Source of the DNA: Hansschlegelia zhihuaiae
GTDB taxonomy: Bacteria; Pseudomonadota; Alphaproteobacteria; Rhizobiales; Methylopilaceae
NCBI RefSeq assembly: GCF_004103825.1
Contig: NZ_RYFI01000022.1
Span: 3,115 to 67,114, forward strand
Length of the DNA stretch: 64,000 nt
Direction: 5' to 3'
This document shows, piece after piece, positions 26,087 through 36,215 of this stretch. The stretch's first letter is position 1; each line of letters starts with the position of its first letter. A model generated the notes under the pieces. The model was not told where the DNA came from, ran no database searches, and saw only the letters and a list, made by a program, of their open reading frames with translations. A program made the translations under genes and the position numbers.

Positions 26087-26374
26087 CTAGACGCCCATCG
26101 GCAACAATGCCGGCACTACTAAATAGAGTTCAGCGATGAATGCAGCCAACAGTATCACCCCTCGCCATCCGATCATGGCTGGCGCAACAATCAAAACAAT
26201 TGCTGAAGCTAAGAATACCCAAATAAGGTTGAGCATTATTGACACGCCGAATTCTACGCTTGCTCCTAGCTTGTGGGCGACGCGCGAATACAACAGCAAC
26301 GCCGGCGGAGCAACTAGAGCGGCAAGTGCAGACACCCATGTCCACCGCTTCAAGCGTTCGGATACCAAAATCAT
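26087..26374 (-). CDS. Membrane cargo gene (moron-like), 95 aa
   Basis: The only minus-strand gene in the phage block. Sequence MILVSERLKRWTWVSALAAL then three predicted membrane spans (LAALVAPPALLLYS; MLNLIWVFLASAIVLIVAPA; GVILLAAFIAELYLVVPALL). The DNA is markedly AT-richer than the phage genes. AAGGAG precedes the ATG too closely (2 nt), so TTG at codon 3 may be the true start. It interrupts an otherwise overlapping gene chain, the hallmark of an inserted accessory gene. Function unknown; superinfection exclusion is one possibility. Confidence 0.6.
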   Translation of the reverse strand: MILVSERLKRWTWVSALAALVAPPALLLYSRVAHKLGASVEFGVSIMLNLIWVFLASAIVLIVAPAMIGWRGVILLAAFIAELYLVVPALLPMGV

Positions 26375-26398
26375 GCTCCTTCGCTTCGGTCCCACTTG

Positions 26399-26683
26399 AT
26401 GATTATTACAGTCTCTAACGTCAAGGCGCATCTCCGCATCGTCGGCACTGCCGACGACGAGCTCCTCGGCGACTACATCGAGGCCGCGGAAGACTACGTC
26501 CGCCAGTTCGTCGACCCGATGCCCGACCCTGTCCCGGCGAGCCTTAAGCAGGCCGTGCGGATGCTCGTCGCGAACTTCTATGAGCACCGCGAGGACACGA
26601 TCGTCGGCCTCGATGCGCGCCAGCTTCCGATCGGGTTCTGGGATCTCGTGAACCAACACCGCTGGCAGGAGCCGGCGGCGTGA
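26399..26683 (+). CDS. Head-tail connector, gp6-like
   Basis: 94 residues: ITVSNVKAHLRIVGTADDEL, IEAAEDYVRQFVDPMPDPVP, ASLKQAVRMLVANFYEHRED and QLPIGFWDLVNQHR. This is the four-helix gp6/DUF3199-like adaptor that sits under the portal. ATG 26399; TTG 26396 is possible. It restarts the plus-strand chain after the cargo gene. Confidence 0.85.
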   Translation: MIITVSNVKAHLRIVGTADDELLGDYIEAAEDYVRQFVDPMPDPVPASLKQAVRMLVANFYEHREDTIVGLDARQLPIGFWDLVNQHRWQEPAA

Positions 26684-27057
26684 GCTCGAATAAGGCGGCG
26701 CTCGCCGCCATCCGCCGCGACCTCCTCAAGACCATCCCCGCCCAGGTCCAGGCAGAGGTCGAGAAGGCCCTAGACAAGTCGGCGCACGAGTTCGCGGACA
26801 ACGCCCAGGCGCTTGCGCCGCGGCAGGATGGCGACCTCGCCGACTCCGTCCGCGTCGAGCCCGGCGCCGACAACCTGTCTCGCACCGTCGTCGCCGGCGA
26901 TCAGGACGCGCCTCAGGCGACGTTCATCGAATTCGGCACGCCCAACGCCGACGCGGACCCGTTCTATTGGCCCGCGTTCCGGCTCCTCGAAAAGCGCCGC
27001 TCCGGGCAGATCAATCGCGCCGTGAACAAGGCGCTCAAGAAGTGGGGCGGCGGATGA
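26680..27057 (+). CDS. HK97 gp10-like tail completion protein
   Basis: 125 residues with the family pattern: helical N-terminus, then NAQALAPRQDGDLADSVRVE, TVVAGDQDAPQATFIEFGTP and DPFYWPAFRLLEKRR. GTG start overlapping the connector stop (GTGA). Joins head and tail. Confidence 0.85.
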   Translation: MSSNKAALAAIRRDLLKTIPAQVQAEVEKALDKSAHEFADNAQALAPRQDGDLADSVRVEPGADNLSRTVVAGDQDAPQATFIEFGTPNADADPFYWPAFRLLEKRRSGQINRAVNKALKKWGGG

Positions 27058-27470
27058 CGTTCGCGCCCGTCGCCCTGCACCGCGCCATGCGCGCTCGTCT
27101 CGTCGCCACGCCGGCCGTTATCGCGGCCGTTCCCGTCGCGCAGATCGTCGACGCCCAGACGCGCCCCGAGGCCCCGGCCGTGATCCAGATCGGCGAAGGC
27201 ACGGCGCTGCGCGAGAACCTGACGCTCTCCCGGCGTCACGCCCGCGTGCTGGCGAAGCTCGACGTCTGGACCCTCGCCGGCGGCACGTCCGCCGCCCGCA
27301 ACATCGCCGGTCTCGTCGCGGACGCGCTGCGCGCCGACCTGGACCTCGCGGACGGCTTCCGCATCCTGGACCAGCAGATCGAACGCGTCGTCTTCAGCCG
27401 CGATCCGTCGAGCGAACGCGGCCACGCCACGCTCTACGTGGGCGTGCTCATCGAGGAGCCGATCCAGTGA
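27054..27470 (+). CDS. Tail terminator-like protein (DUF3168)
   Basis: 138 residues: FAPVALHRAMRARLVATPAV, PEAPAVIQIGEGTALRENLT, VLAKLDVWTLAGGTSAARNI and FSRDPSSERGHATLYVGVLI, matching DUF3168 tail-completion proteins. ATG overlaps the gp10-like stop (ATGA). Confidence 0.8.
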   Translation: MTFAPVALHRAMRARLVATPAVIAAVPVAQIVDAQTRPEAPAVIQIGEGTALRENLTLSRRHARVLAKLDVWTLAGGTSAARNIAGLVADALRADLDLADGFRILDQQIERVVFSRDPSSERGHATLYVGVLIEEPIQ

Positions 27471-27799
27471 GGGCCGGCCGCCTGGACCGCGCCATCGCCA
27501 TCGAGCGCCTGGGCGCGATGGACATCGACCTCGACGGCGTGCCCTTGGACACCTGGACCACGCTCGCGACGGTCCCGGCCGAGGTCGTCCAGGTCGCCGC
27601 CGACGAGTTCCTGACGGGCGCCGGCGTCTCCCAGTCGACCACCATCATCTTCCGCGTGCGCTACCTCGACGGCCTTCAGGAAACCGACCGCGTCCGCTTC
27701 AACGGCCGCGCCTATGGCGTCACGTCGCTCGTCGAGCTCGGCCGCCGCGAGGGCCTAGAGATCCGCGCCACCACGAAGGCGGCAGATGCCCTCGGCTAG
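27467..27799 (+). CDS. Phage head-tail joining / head closure protein
   Basis: 110 residues beginning (after GTG) RAGRLDRAIAIERLGAMDID and containing TWTTLATVPAEVVQVAADEF and FRVRYLDGLQETDRVRFNGR, a Phage_H_T_join (SPP1 gp16-like) domain. GTG overlaps the previous stop. Its end overlaps the small terminase start by 14 nt. Order relative to gp10 and DUF3168 is reversed compared with most HK97-type phages. Confidence 0.8.
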   Translation: MRAGRLDRAIAIERLGAMDIDLDGVPLDTWTTLATVPAEVVQVAADEFLTGAGVSQSTTIIFRVRYLDGLQETDRVRFNGRAYGVTSLVELGRREGLEIRATTKAADALG

Positions 27800-28193
27800 T
27801 CGATCTCGTGCTGGACCGAAGGCCGCGCCGAGGCCCGCGAAGGACGCGCTCACCCGCGCCCCGAAGGCACCCGCGCACCTGACGGCCGAGGGTCGCGCCG
27901 AATGGCGGCGCGTCGCCCCGCACGTCGTCGCGTCCGGCGCCTTCGCGCCCGTGCATCTCCCGCTCCTCGAGGTCTATTGCGTCCACCTGGGCCGCGTCCG
28001 CGAGCTCGAGCGCCAGATCCAGGCGACCGCGGCGGCCGGTGGCGACGTCGCGCGCCTCATGCGCCTCCAGGACGGCGCCAGCAAGACTGCTCTGCGCTAC
28101 GCCGCCGAGCTCTACGCCAGCCCCGCCGCCGGCTCGCGCTTCATCGCGTCCGGTGCCCATGACAACGCCGACCTCGCCGCGATGGGGATCTGA
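27786..28193 (+). CDS. Small terminase subunit, P27 family
   Basis: 135 residues: basic N-terminus, APAHLTAEGRAEWRRVAPHV, FAPVHLPLLEVYCVHLGRVR and a C-terminal GSRFIASGAHDNADLAAMGI. This is the P27-type DNA-recognition subunit of the packaging motor. The stop TGA overlaps the next ATG by one base. Confidence 0.85.
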   Translation: MPSASRSRAGPKAAPRPAKDALTRAPKAPAHLTAEGRAEWRRVAPHVVASGAFAPVHLPLLEVYCVHLGRVRELERQIQATAAAGGDVARLMRLQDGASKTALRYAAELYASPAAGSRFIASGAHDNADLAAMGI

Positions 28194-29092
28194 TGGCGCG
28201 GCGTCCCGACTGGCTGTTCGACGGCTCGCCGATCGACGACCCGCTCGGCCACGGCGAGCGCGCGGTCCAGTTCCTCCGCGGCCTTCGGCACGCCGCGACC
28301 GGCGGCCCCTTTCAGCTTGACCCGTGGATGGAGCGGCTTGTCCGCATGATCTATGGCCCGCGTTGGCACGACGGAACGCGCCGCTACCGCATGGTGGACA
28401 TCATGCTCCCGCGCGGTTCGCATAAGACGGGCCTGGGCGCCGGCCTCTCGATGCTCCACACGATCGGCTGGGAGAAGCTCCCGCTCGGACAGGTCGCGCT
28501 CGCCGCCTGCAACCGCGAACAGGCCCGCATCGCCTTCAATGAGTGCATGGGCTTCGTGGTTGCCGATCCCCGCCTCGGCCGTCACGTCAGCATCCGGGAC
28601 AGCCGCCACGAGATCACGCATCGCACGGCGCGCAGCACGCTCAAGGCGATCTCTGCCGACGCCGCGACCGCCAACGGCAAGACGTCGTCCTTCGTGCTGT
28701 TCGACGAGATCCACGCCTGGAAGGACCGCCGCCTTTACGACACGCTGCGCACTGGCCTGAACAAGGTGCCCGGCTCGCTCGGCATTGTCATTTCCCAGGC
28801 CGGCGTCGGCACGAAGAACCTCGCCGCGGACGTGTTCGGCCACGCCCGGCGCTTTTCGTCCGGCGCCTGTGAAGCGGGCGGTAGCAAATCGCGTCGGCGT
28901 TTTGCGGCGGCGGCTTGGTGCGCCGCGTCGCCTCGAATAAAATTGCTCGGGCCTTCAAGTTCTGGACCGCGCCCGCGGTCTCCGCGCCCTGTGGATCGAC
29001 GGCGGCGGCTCGTCCGACGCCGGGTTGACGGACTCGCTGGTCGAGCGGACGTTCGCGCTCATATGGTGATCTCGTCAGGAGACCCGCCATGA
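28193..29092 (+). pseudogene. Large terminase subunit, ATPase half only
   Basis: Residues 1-220 match Terminase_1 large subunits: Walker A-like LPRGSHKTGLG (residues 72-82), Walker B FVLFDEIHAW (167-176) and coupling motif VISQAGVGTKNLAAD. The similarity stops at about residue 220 (near 28852); the rest of the frame (Arg-rich) is unrelated, so the nuclease domain and some 280-300 residues are missing. The frame then runs over the right 54-bp repeat and ends one base after the selD ATG begins. It cannot package DNA alone. Confidence 0.8.
28915..28968 (+). repeat. Right copy of 54-bp direct repeat flanking phage block
   Basis: 54 bp from TTGGTGCGCC to the shared core TCAAGTTCTGGACC (28955-28968). 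See the left copy at 20584-20636. It lies about 60 bp beyond the point where terminase similarity is lost and 120 bp before selD. Confidence 0.7.
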
Positions 29093-30159
29093 ACATCGCC
29101 GTTCCCCAACCCGCGCGCGAAACCGTCCGCCTGACGAGCCTTGCGCATGGCGGCGGCTGCGGCTGCAAGATCGCGCCGGGCGTCCTGACGGCGCTGCTCG
29201 AGAACCAGCCGAAGCACGGACCCTTCGAACGGCTGCTGGTCGGCGCCGAGACCTCGGACGACGCGGCGGTCTGGGCGCTCGACGGCGAGACCTGCGTCAT
29301 CGGCACCACCGACTTCTTCATGCCGATGGTGGACGACCCCGTCGATTTCGGCCGGATCGCCGCCACCAACGCGATCTCGGACGTCTACGCGATGGGGGGG
29401 ACGCCGATCTTCGCGCTCGCAATTCTCGGCATGCCGGTCGGCAAGATCGCGCCCGAGACGGTGGCCGAAATCCTGAAGGGCGGCGCCGAAATTTGCGCCG
29501 AGGCCGGCGTCCCGGTCGCGGGCGGCCATTCGATCGACAATCCCGAGCCGGTCTATGGCCTCGCGGTCGTCGGACTCTGCCAGCGGGACAGGTTGAGGAA
29601 GAACTCCGACGCGAAGATCGGCGATGCGCTGATCCTGACGAAGCCGCTCGGCGTCGGCGTCTATTCGGCGGCCATCAAGAAGGGAGCGCTTTCGGCCGGC
29701 GCCTATCGTGATTTCGTCGCGACCACGACGCGCCTCAACAAGGTCGGGGTCGAGTTCGCAAAGGATTCTGACGTCCACGCCATGACCGACGTGACGGGCT
29801 TCGGACTGCTCGGACACGGGCTCGAGGTCGCGCGCGGCGCGGGCGTCTCCGTGGTCTTCGACCTCGACGCCCTGCCGCTGCTGCCGGAGGCCGAACATCT
29901 CGCGCAGGAGGGCTTCGTCACCGGCGCCTCGCACCGCAACTGGCAAAGTTACGGCGACGCCGTTCGTCTGCCCGAGGGCCTGCCCGACTGGCGTCGGCAT
30001 CTTCTGACCGACCCCCAGACCTCCGGCGGCCTGCTCATCAGTTGCGCGCCGCAAAAGGCGGCTGCGACGGTCGAGCTGGCGCGCTCCGTCGGTTTCGGGG
30101 ACGCCGCCGTGGTCGGCCGCATCCAGGAGGGCGAACCGGGAGTCCGCTGCCTGGCGTGA
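29089..30159 (+). CDS. selD: Selenide, water dikinase
   Basis: Makes selenophosphate from selenide and ATP, the selenium donor for selenocysteine and for 2-selenouridine in tRNA. The catalytic loop is HGGGCGCKI with Cys24 and Lys27, corresponding to Cys17/Lys20 of E. coli; ATP-binding segments [26 protein letters not shown] and [11 protein letters not shown] are present. 356 residues, full length. Good Shine-Dalgarno (AGGAG). No selA, selB, selC or ybbB in the window, so which selenium pathway it feeds cannot be told. The phage block ends 120 bp upstream and may have displaced its usual neighbours. Confidence 0.95.
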   Translation: MNIAVPQPARETVRLTSLAHGGGCGCKIAPGVLTALLENQPKHGPFERLLVGAETSDDAAVWALDGETCVIGTTDFFMPMVDDPVDFGRIAATNAISDVYAMGGTPIFALAILGMPVGKIAPETVAEILKGGAEICAEAGVPVAGGHSIDNPEPVYGLAVVGLCQRDRLRKNSDAKIGDALILTKPLGVGVYSAAIKKGALSAGAYRDFVATTTRLNKVGVEFAKDSDVHAMTDVTGFGLLGHGLEVARGAGVSVVFDLDALPLLPEAEHLAQEGFVTGASHRNWQSYGDAVRLPEGLPDWRRHLLTDPQTSGGLLISCAPQKAAATVELARSVGFGDAAVVGRIQEGEPGVRCLA

Positions 30160-30252
30160 CGGGCCGGCGCTGATCCCCAAGAGGACACGCCGCCGTCGCT
30201 TTCGACGACCGCCACTGCCGGCGCGGCCGTCGTCAAACGTGATCGGCATCCG

Positions 30253-31185
30253 TCAGCCGGGAAGACTACGCGACGCGCCTGATTGGCGCAGCGTCCCTGC
30301 CGATTGGCGGACCACGTCGGAGATCTGGAGGAGTTGCTTGGTCAGCGGGCTCGTCCGGCGCCAGACCATGCCGATGGTCCGGGACGGCTGGGGCTTCTTG
30401 AAGCGCGCGACGGACACCGAGGCCGAGCGCGTCTCGACCCCCACCGCCATTTCGGGGATCAGGGTCACTCCGAGACCCGCCTCGACCATCTGGACGAGCG
30501 TGGACAGCGAGCTGGCGTCCAGCAGATCGCGCGGCTGCGCGGCGTGCGGGTGCTTGTTGCAGAACGACAGGGCCTGATCGCGAAAGCAGTGCCCCTCCTC
30601 CAGGAGCAGCAGTCTCATTTCGCGAAGGGCCTCGCGATTTGGGACGGGTTTTCCCTCGTCCTCGCGCGGCCGGACGAGGACGAAATCCTCTGTGAAGAGC
30701 GCCGCTTCGGCCAAGGAGGGCTCCGACACCGGCAAAGCGACGATCGCCATGTCGAGGCGCCCGTCGTTCAATTCCTGGACGAGCTTCGGCGTCAACGTCT
30801 CGCGGACATGAAGGTCGAGGCCGCCATGCAGCCGCGTCATGTCGGCGATGAGGCTGGGGAGCAGATAGGGCGCGATGGTCGGTATCACGCCGATGCGCAG
30901 CCTCCCGACCAGCCCGCCCCGGGAGGCGCGCGCAAATCCCTCCAGATCGTCGAGCGAACGCAGGATGTCCCTGGCTCTGAGGGCGATCTCTTCGCCGAAA
31001 CTCGTCAGACGAACCTGACGCCGGTCTCTCTCAAAAAGCGCCGCTCCGAGCTCCTCCTCGAGCGCCTTGATCTGCATCGACAAGGCCGGCTGGGAGATCG
31101 AGCATGCTTCGGCCGCGCGCCCGAAATGGCCGTGCCGCGCCAAGGCCTCGAAATAGCGGAACTGCTTGAGAGTGAGGTTTTTCAT
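30253..31185 (-). CDS. oxyR: Hydrogen-peroxide-sensing LysR regulator OxyR
   Basis: 310 residues. Winged helix-turn-helix at the N-terminus (FGRAAEACSISQPALSMQIK), substrate-type domain after residue 90, and the two redox cysteines Cys200 and Cys209 in LEEGHCFRDQALSFC, spaced as in E. coli OxyR (199/208). Disulfide formation by peroxide turns it into an activator. Divergent from katG, its classical target, across 336 bp, with an inverted repeat at its own start. The C-terminus (SGASRSLPG) is slightly long. Confidence 0.93.
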   Translation of the reverse strand: MKNLTLKQFRYFEALARHGHFGRAAEACSISQPALSMQIKALEEELGAALFERDRRQVRLTSFGEEIALRARDILRSLDDLEGFARASRGGLVGRLRIGVIPTIAPYLLPSLIADMTRLHGGLDLHVRETLTPKLVQELNDGRLDMAIVALPVSEPSLAEAALFTEDFVLVRPREDEGKPVPNREALREMRLLLLEEGHCFRDQALSFCNKHPHAAQPRDLLDASSLSTLVQMVEAGLGVTLIPEMAVGVETRSASVSVARFKKPQPSRTIGMVWRRTSPLTKQLLQISDVVRQSAGTLRQSGASRSLPG

Positions 31186-31198
31186 AAGCTCAACTTAT
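31184..31198. promoter_or_regulatory. Putative OxyR operator
   Basis: ATAAGCTCAACTTAT is a perfect 5-bp inverted repeat with 5-bp spacer and fits the LysR T-N11-A rule. It overlaps the oxyR start codon by two bases, so binding would affect oxyR expression directly and could also mark the divergent control region of katG. No experimental proof. Confidence 0.55.
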
Positions 31199-33693
<2,495 letters not shown>

Positions 33694-33708
33694 TCCGGAC
33701 GAAGCTCC

Positions 33709-33737
33709 CCGGCCGCCGCCATCCCGGCGGCGGCCGG
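33709..33737. terminator. Strong GC hairpin after katG
   Basis: CCGGCCGCCGCC, loop ATCCC, GGCGGCGGCCGG: a perfect 12-bp stem 15 nt after the katG stop. No T-run follows, so it may stall or stabilise the katG 3' end rather than terminate in the intrinsic way. Confidence 0.55.
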
Positions 33738-33813
33738 AGAGCGCGGCAGGGCCACGGCGTCGAGCCGTGACGCCGATTGACACCCGCCACAGTCCCGCCA
33801 TAGCGTCCGGCCC

Positions 33814-33980
33814 GACGGTTCCCCTCGGGGATCAAAAGGGAACGCAGTGGGGCTTCGGCCCGAAGCTGCGGCTGCCCCCGCAACTGTAAGCGGCGAGCGC
33901 TTCGTCATCGGCCACTGGGCTCCCGAGCCTGGGAAGGCGACGCCAAGCGCAGCGACCCGCGAGCCAGGAGACCTGCCGTC
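33814..33980 (+). promoter_or_regulatory. Cobalamin riboswitch
   Basis: Classic adenosylcobalamin aptamer: closing stem GACGG (33814) with CCGTC (33976); GGGAA after ATCAAAA; the core GCTGCCCCCGCAACTGTAA; GCCACTG and GGGAAGGC; and the B12 box GAGCCAGGAGACCTGCC. It lies in the leader of the TonB-dependent receptor at 34117, so that cobalamin should repress uptake. A downstream GC hairpin (CACACGCGGACG region, 33990-34060) could be the expression platform. Confidence 0.95.
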
Positions 33981-34116
33981 AGTCGTGTGGTCACACGCGG
34001 ACGCGTCGGGCGGGGTGCACCGATGGTTGGCGAACCGTCGGACGCGGGCGATCTGCGTGTGATCGGGGAGACTTCGAGTTCGCGGTGACGTGCCACTCGT
34101 CCCGCTCGGGGTCTCG

Positions 34117-36126
34117 ATGTCCAACCTTCCCATCCGTCTTCGGGGCGCCGTCGTGCGCTCCGCCGCATTCGCGGCCGTCCACGCCTGCCTGATCTCCGCC
34201 GCCGCTGCGCAATCCGTCCCCGACGGCGCGGTGACCGACCTCGAAGAACTTTCCCTCACCGCCAACAAGGTCGACGGCCCGACCGCCGCGATCGGCAGCG
34301 CGGTGTCCTCGCTCTCGGGCGAAGACCTCGAAAGGCGCCAGATCCGCCTGGTCTCCGACGCGCTGCGCGAAATGCCGGGCGTCGCGGTCAACCGCACGGG
34401 GCCGATCGGCGGCCTGACGCAGCTGCGCATCCGCGGCGCCGAAGGCAACCAGACGCTCGTGCTGATCGACGGGATCGAGGTGAACGACCCGGCGACCGCC
34501 GGCGAGTTCGACTTTGCGAATCTGATGTCGCTCGAGGTCGAGCGCGTCGACGTGCTGCGCGGACCGCAAAGCGCGCTCTACGGCTCGGACGCGCTCGGCG
34601 GCGTCGTCAACATCGTGACCCGCAAGAGCGAGCCGGGCTCCACGCGCTTCCGCGCGAGCGTCGAGGGCGGCTCCTTCAGGACCATGACCGGGCAGGCGTC
34701 GATCTCGGGCGGGACGGAGGCCTATGACTACCTGATCGCGGGCCAGGGCTTCCGGACGAGCGGCGTCTCGACAGCCAGGCGCTTCGCCGACCCTGCCGTC
34801 GCCTCGTGGCGCGACCGCGACGGCTATGAGAACGCCACCGGCCTCGCCAAGTTCTCGGTGCGGCCGAGCGAGTTGTTCGAGATCACCGGCGTCGCCCGCT
34901 ATGCCGAGTTCGACGCCGACCGCGACGGTTTCGGGTCCGCGCCGGGCTTTCCCTTCGCGGCCGCGGTCGACAATCGCGACCGCGAGAAGGGCGAGCAGTT
35001 CTTCGGCCGGACGCAGGCCAGGGCGACGCTGCTCGACGGCGCCTGGGACCACATTCTCGGCCTCAGCTACACGAACTCGGACCGCCGCCAATATGACGGC
35101 GACGGCCTCAAGACCTCCTCCTCGCTCGGCGAGACCCGCAAGGTCGACTACCAGTCCAATCTGCGCTTCGCGACCGGCGGCCGCCTGCCCGCGAGCCATG
35201 TGCTGACCTTCGGGGCCGACAACCAGCGCGACTGGACCGTCGGCGACAGCACGTTCCTGCCCGAGAAGGTCCGCAAGTCGATCGAGAACACCGGCCTTGT
35301 CGCGCAGCATCAGATCGGCCTGTTCGAGCGCCTCTTCGTCACCGCCAGCGTCCGCCACGATCTCAACGACCGCTTCAAGGACGAGACGACCTACCGGCTG
35401 GCGAGCGCCTATACCCTGGAAGGCGTGGGCGCGAAGCTGCGGGCCTCGTTCGGCACGGGCGTGAAGAACCCGACCGTTCAGGAGCTCTACGGCTTCTCGG
35501 GCGACTTCCGGGGCAACGCCGACCTCACGCCGGAGAGGGGCCGGGGCTGGGACGTGGGCTTCGACCAGCCGTTCCTCGACGGCCGCGTCGCCATCGACGC
35601 GACCTACTTTCAGCAGCGCGTCAAAGATCTGATCTCAAGCGAGTCGACGAAGGATCGTGAGACCGGCGAGTTCTTCTCCCGTCCTATCAATCTGCCGGGC
35701 ATGTCCAAGATCGACGGCGTCGAGCTTGGGCTGACGGTGCGGCCGCTCGCCGACCTCAGCGTCCGCGCGGCCTATGCCGTCATCGACGGCGAGGACGTGA
35801 ACGGGGACACGCTGGTGCGCCAGCCGCGTCATGTCGCGAGCCTCAATTTCAACTACGCGTTCCTCGATGGACGCGGGAACGCCAATCTCGGCGTCGTCCA
35901 CAATAGCCGGCAGAAGAACTTCGCGTTCGACGCCACGACGTTCGTCCGCTCGCAGGTCCCGCTCAAGGCCTACACACTGGTCAACGTCGCGGCGTCCTTC
36001 GAGGTGACGGACAACGCCGAGGTCTACGGCCGGGTCGAGAACCTCTTCGACCGGAAATACGAAGAGGTCTTCACCTACGGTACGCCCGGCCGCGCGGCCT
36101 TCGGCGGCGTGAAGGTCTCGTTCTGA
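34117..36126 (+). CDS. btuB: TonB-dependent vitamin B12 receptor
   Basis: Outer-membrane transporter. Signal peptide about 1-31 (AAFAAVHACLISAAAAQS), a TonB-box-like segment (LEELSLTANK), plug domain (LREMPGVAVNRTGPIGGLTQ, IRGAEGNQTLVLIDGIEVND, VLRGPQSALYGSDALGGVVN) and a beta-barrel ending in an aromatic residue (GGVKVSF). About 669 residues. The riboswitch directly upstream identifies cobalamin as the likely substrate. GTG 34090 would add nine residues. The stop TGA overlaps the ATG of the next small frame by one base. Confidence 0.92.
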   Translation: MSNLPIRLRGAVVRSAAFAAVHACLISAAAAQSVPDGAVTDLEELSLTANKVDGPTAAIGSAVSSLSGEDLERRQIRLVSDALREMPGVAVNRTGPIGGLTQLRIRGAEGNQTLVLIDGIEVNDPATAGEFDFANLMSLEVERVDVLRGPQSALYGSDALGGVVNIVTRKSEPGSTRFRASVEGGSFRTMTGQASISGGTEAYDYLIAGQGFRTSGVSTARRFADPAVASWRDRDGYENATGLAKFSVRPSELFEITGVARYAEFDADRDGFGSAPGFPFAAAVDNRDREKGEQFFGRTQARATLLDGAWDHILGLSYTNSDRRQYDGDGLKTSSSLGETRKVDYQSNLRFATGGRLPASHVLTFGADNQRDWTVGDSTFLPEKVRKSIENTGLVAQHQIGLFERLFVTASVRHDLNDRFKDETTYRLASAYTLEGVGAKLRASFGTGVKNPTVQELYGFSGDFRGNADLTPERGRGWDVGFDQPFLDGRVAIDATYFQQRVKDLISSESTKDRETGEFFSRPINLPGMSKIDGVELGLTVRPLADLSVRAAYAVIDGEDVNGDTLVRQPRHVASLNFNYAFLDGRGNANLGVVHNSRQKNFAFDATTFVRSQVPLKAYTLVNVAASFEVTDNAEVYGRVENLFDRKYEEVFTYGTPGRAAFGGVKVSF

Positions 36127-36215
36127 TGCGCCTCGCGCGCGCCGCAGCGCACGACGCGACGCTGATCGCGCCCTGGCGCCGCATCGATCCGAACGACGAG
36201 GAGAACAACCGATGA
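36126..36215 (+). CDS. 29-aa ORF coupled between btuB and next gene
   Basis: ATG overlaps the btuB stop by one base (TGATG) and its own TGA overlaps the next ATG (ATGA). Sequence MRLARAAAHDATLIAPWRRI then DPNDEENNR. It carries ribosomes from btuB to the downstream gene and contains that gene's Shine-Dalgarno (GAGGAG). It may be only a translational bridge, or a very small protein. Confidence 0.4.
   Translation: MRLARAAAHDATLIAPWRRIDPNDEENNR

Larger units (their letters stand above)
20584..28968 (+). mobile_element. Phage structural-gene block (prophage remnant or satellite-like)
   Basis: About 8.4 kb with thirteen plus-strand phage genes that mostly overlap by 1-4 nt, and one minus-strand cargo gene. 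Order: portal, chaperone-like, protease-capsid fusion, tail tube, chaperone, HNH, gpM-like tail, unknown, [cargo], connector gp6, gp10-like, DUF3168, head-tail joining, small terminase, large terminase (5' part). This is the HK97-type set in circularly permuted order. Integrase, repressor, lysis, tape measure and fibre genes are absent. The block is bounded by the 54-bp repeats. Confidence 0.85.

Noticed and set aside
28788-29369. 193-codon minus-strand frame across the phage-selD junction
   Set aside because: Overlaps selD on the other strand; only a short part looks protein-like, within the 54-bp repeat.
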